Part shown: in pieces, positions 60,901-64,000 of the stretch
How positions within the stretch are numbered: the stretch's first letter is position 1
Layout of the letters: each line of letters starts with the position of its first letter
Source of the DNA: Vitellaria paradoxa
Taxonomy: Eukaryota; Streptophyta; Magnoliopsida; Ericales; Sapotaceae
Assembly (NCBI GenBank): GCA_019916065.1
Contig: CM034233.1
Location: 18,684,436-18,748,435 of the forward strand
Direction of reading: 5' to 3'
Length of the DNA stretch: 64,000 nucleotides
Program-made: the position numbers and the translations under genes
The notes under the pieces: model-generated
What the model was told of the DNA's origin: nothing
Database searches by the model: none
Seen by the model: only the letters and a program-made list of their open reading frames with translations

Positions 60901-61380
60901 CATAAATACAACTAAAAATGTTATGTATCCACATATATATATAGATGTATTTAAAGGAAAACAAAGTTCATACATAGAAGTGACTGTGTGACTATAGATG
61001 AAGATATCATAAGATCAAGTGGACAATGAATGAAAGAAATCATGAAATCAAAAGCTTTTACTCAACCTAGGAGTTTTTCCGGGTCCTTGTTGCTTCTGGA
61101 GTATTGAAATTACTAGATTATGTATGGGCACTGCTGTCTCAGAGAAAGTTTGTACTTGATTTTTCAAAACAAAAATATTGTGTCATAAACATGTATACAA
61201 TAATGGATCCAAACACTTAGCTTATTGCAAAGAAGGGTTTTGTTTGAAACCCTAGCCAATATTGAAGTTTGAAGATAAAATATTTAATAGTTATTGGGCT
61301 AAATATTTCTTTTACTATTAAGTGTGATCAGTCAATTTTTTTATATCGCCTGGTACTAGTCATTAGCAAGTAGTCCTCCA

Positions 61381-62140
61381 TATTTTGAGATATCTAAAGG
61401 GTGCATAAGGTAGAGGCTTGTTGTACAAAGCTAAAGGACATACTTTGGTACAAGGATATACACATGTTGTCTAGGTTGGATCGCCATCATATAGGGCATT
61501 GAATCCTTGAACCCTGTTGAACGTAACTGAGTGTGTTGAAAGTGTAAGAAACAAACAGTGGTTCCTGCCTAGACATGGCACACACATCCAGTGAATTGAT
61601 TTAGACAAAGTGTATACTGGAGGATAGGGCTGGCCATAAGCCAAGCTTTTTTTGTGCTACTCGAGCTCGGCTCGTGGCCTTAACAGGATCGAGCCTAAAA
61701 GAACTCAGCTCGAAAACTTGTGAATTAGTTTGATAAAATAATATATATTATAACGTTTTGATAATATTTTTCAAATTTTTTTTTCTAATTTTGTTTATTA
61801 TATTTTAGACCAAAATGATGTTTCGGTTTAGTCAAACTAGTCACAAACCGATCTCGAATCCAAATTCGTCTTTGTCAAGCCAAGCTCCAGACCAATCCTA
61901 GTATTAATAGCCAAGCTCTAGACCAATCCTAGTATTAATAGCTCGAGCTGAGCTCAAGTAAATTAAACTCAACTCGACTCGACTCAAATCCACCCCTACT
62001 AGAGGAGTTAGACATTCATCATTCATAGCCCATAGAGCCATTGTATCAAGCTACAATTTACATTGCTTCCAACCCAATATTTCATAAGAGGATCAAATAG
62101 ATTAATGGCTGACTTGCTCATTAAAGCATTGGGTAGTGAT
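61381..62140 (+). pseudogene. Copia RT-RNase H fragment split by a hAT-like MITE
   Basis: On the plus strand: LRYLKGA, then GRGLLYKAKGHTLVQGYT (end of RT/start of RNase H), degenerating towards 61620. After the MITE the frame resumes as LEELDIHHS, then QATIYIASNPIFHKRIK, then MADLLIKALGSD. These are standard plant copia RNase H blocks with stops and deletions. No LTRs were found. Confidence 0.8.
61625..61998. mobile_element. hAT-like MITE with 8-bp target duplication
   Basis: 374 bp, starting TAGGGCTGG and ending CCACCCCTA (inverted repeats). The flanks CTGGAGGA (61617-61624) and CTAGAGGA (61999-62006) match at 7 of 8 positions, the hAT target length. It is rich in GAGCTCGGCTCG-type motifs. 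An internal 31-bp tandem duplication lies at 61879-61909 and 61910-61940. It is non-coding. Confidence 0.8.
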
Positions 62141-64000
62141 GGGTGCAGGGGATAGAAAGGGGTGACCCCCCCCCCCCCAAAAAAAAAGTTTTCAAAAATT
62201 TTAAAAGCTATCCCTAGATTTAGATAATTAATATATTACTTAATTTTGACACCCACCCTCAAAGTTTTGTAACATTTTAAATTTTACTACTAAATTTATA
62301 AAATAATTCATAAATTATTTCTATTTACCCTCTATTCCAAAATTTTAGCAAAATAATACCCACTATATATACATTAACCCAAGGGTTAAATTTTAAAAGT
62401 TACATTTGAAGTTAAAGCGCATTATTTACTGTTGAGACGAGGAATCGAGTAATTTTATCCTTCACCAACAAACTATATCTTATCGTATCATTGATAGATT
62501 TTCATTTAATTACTTTGATCATTTTGATTTTGATCATAAAAAACCTTTGGACAAAGGTATTTGATCATTGTTTAATCCACCTCTTCCTAGTCTAGGAAAA
62601 TACATGTCCATGAATGTTATTCATTTTTCAGACAATTGATTTTTTTTTTAACATGTAAAAATATATTGTATACAAGGTTAATATAATATATATGTTGTCC
62701 CCAAATTTTGTATACGTACTTCATGTCACTTTTACATCACTTTAACACCAACTTTTGGTTTTTTATTTTATTATTATTATTATTTTTTTTGGGAACTTTT
62801 TCGGAACTCTAAACATCCCCTCTATATGTATAAAAAAAAAAAAAAAATAGAATTATTTTAGATGCTTGGTAACAAAATTTGTAAAAATATCATAACTTGA
62901 TCTTCATATTACATCAAAAAATCCGGATCCTATCATCAAAGGTAATGTGTCTATCCATTTATTAATTAATTTTAGTCTATATTTCCTTCATAAACTTCCT
63001 TGGTAAATGTATGTCATCAGAATCTACATGGACTTACCAACTTCGAAACAAACAATTAATAAAGGAAAAATAATAAAAGAAATAACCAAAAAAATTGCAT
63101 TTGCATCAAGAGAAAGGGAATATTAAAAAAAAAAAAAAAGGAACAATTGAACTATGGTTGAATATATGTTTATCTTAAGGCAATACGATGGGAGATAATA
63201 TTCTTGCAAGTTAATTGATTATGCAAATTGAAAAAAATATTGCCCGTGATTTTGACCATGATTCAATTATAGATTAGTTCTATGTAATGAATAAATGCTG
63301 GACGCAACTTATGATGGATAAATTTAGTTAATAGGTGAATGGGTGTACTTGTTTTTTAAGGACATACTCATATGATTGTATTTCATTCCCTTAGTTATCC
63401 ATTTTAAGTTTGACAAGATATATTTATAAATATTTTCTTGATGCACTTTTCCTGTTTATACCTGTAAAATTTAGAAATTTGTTTCTTGTTTATGTCATAT
63501 GTTTTAGACATACATTGCCCCACCTAGACTTTAATCCTAGATCTGTCCCTAGCATTGGGGGATGTAGACCGAAATATATATATACCAAAATTGGAACATA
63601 GAATATATAAGCTCCAGCTTGAATGGAAGTTTTAATGTTACAAGTGTAATCAGCATCGTTATTAGTGTAGAATAATAAAGGGATACTTTTGTTTGTATAT
63701 GTTTACCTTATTAATATAAATACAACAGAGACAACCATAATTGAATGTTAAGCCAGTCAGCAAAACCCTAGTGTCTTACATATCTAAGTCCCTGTAACAT
63801 AGTGGGATGCAAAACAGTATTAACCAAGAGTTGGCCAGAACAGTCTGGAATGGCAACGAGAAGCTGGAACTGAATTAAGGCCATCCAAGTATACTGCCAG
63901 AATGGATTTAATAACGATAATATGAGTCAGTAGTCCGGACTATTTATTTATTTTTTTGAATAGGTAAGAGGGATGGGGGAACCCGGGCTCAAACCCGGGT

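Larger units (their letters stand above)
59774..64000. other. Transposon-rich region upstream of the visible transporter exons
   Basis: I searched for a minus-strand exon ending in the expected ANLK...LVAV block and for other N-terminal transporter exons, and found none. The region holds an Au-type SINE, a copia fragment with a MITE inside it, a C14 tract near 62167-62180, and AT-rich DNA. Two end-like motifs (GGGGTGACCCC near 62160, CTAGATCTGTCCCTAG near 63537) may bound a further degenerate element. The last bases (63979-64000) form the palindrome-like ACCCGGGCTCAAACCCGGGT, cut off by the window edge. Confidence 0.5.

Noticed and set aside
63979..64000. ACCCGGG...CCCGGGT palindrome at the window end
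   Set aside because: It resembles part of a tRNA-like or SINE promoter box but is cut by the window edge, so it cannot be assigned.

Overview
The window is nuclear DNA from a flowering plant, almost certainly a eudicot. It is AT-rich and has GT-AG introns, long gene-poor stretches, dinucleotide microsatellites and both Ty1/copia and Ty3/gypsy retrotransposons. The genes are plant-specific families. Nothing seen fixes the species. No tRNA, rRNA, CRISPR array or bacterial operon was found.

Four host genes are supported, all on the minus strand: (1) an R2R3-MYB of the FOUR LIPS/MYB88 (MYB124) type, 12 coding exons between 2943 and 8684, predicting 473 aa; (2) a single-exon, plastid-targeted membrane protein with a bacterial-type PH domain, 38229-38816; (3) an HD-Zip class I factor of the ATHB13/ATHB23 group, three exons between 50999 and about 52675; (4) the 3' half of a SUT2/SUC3-type sucrose transporter, exons from 59773 down to 57805, whose 5' exons are not in the window. 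They are not an operon. Each has its own flanks, and their jobs (stomatal/root patterning, plastid membrane, growth/stress transcription, sucrose transport) are not obviously linked.

The rest is mostly transposon-derived. There is an old copia element (about 11022-15876, minus). A young gypsy chromovirus (32557-37897, minus) has 357-bp LTRs that differ at only 3 positions and a 5-bp target duplication; it is disabled by two stop codons and one homopolymer frameshift. A second copia (44839-49474, plus) has an AAGAA target duplication. Copia fragments at 30308-32110 and about 61381-62140 were later split by MITEs. A MITE family with the terminal motif GTGKYATTTGG occurs three times (1099, 23411, 30663). 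An array of imperfect repeats with Helitron-like starts lies at 15880-18430. A probable LTR remnant with internal tandem duplications lies near 39596-40340, and an Au-type SINE at 60756.

Layout: 1-1740 AT-rich with a MITE; 1890-2470 a promoter-like stretch on the plus strand that points into the MYB 3' end; 2943-9375 MYB gene with 5' leader and TATA box; 11-15.9 kb copia; 15.9-18.4 kb repeat array; 18.7-30.2 kb no gene found; 30.3-32.1 kb copia fragment; 32.5-37.9 kb gypsy; 38.2-38.8 kb plastid gene; 39-44.3 kb repeats; 44.8-49.5 kb copia; 51.0-52.8 kb HD-Zip; 52.9-57.6 kb no gene found; 57.8-64 kb sucrose transporter exons and a transposon-filled intron or upstream region.
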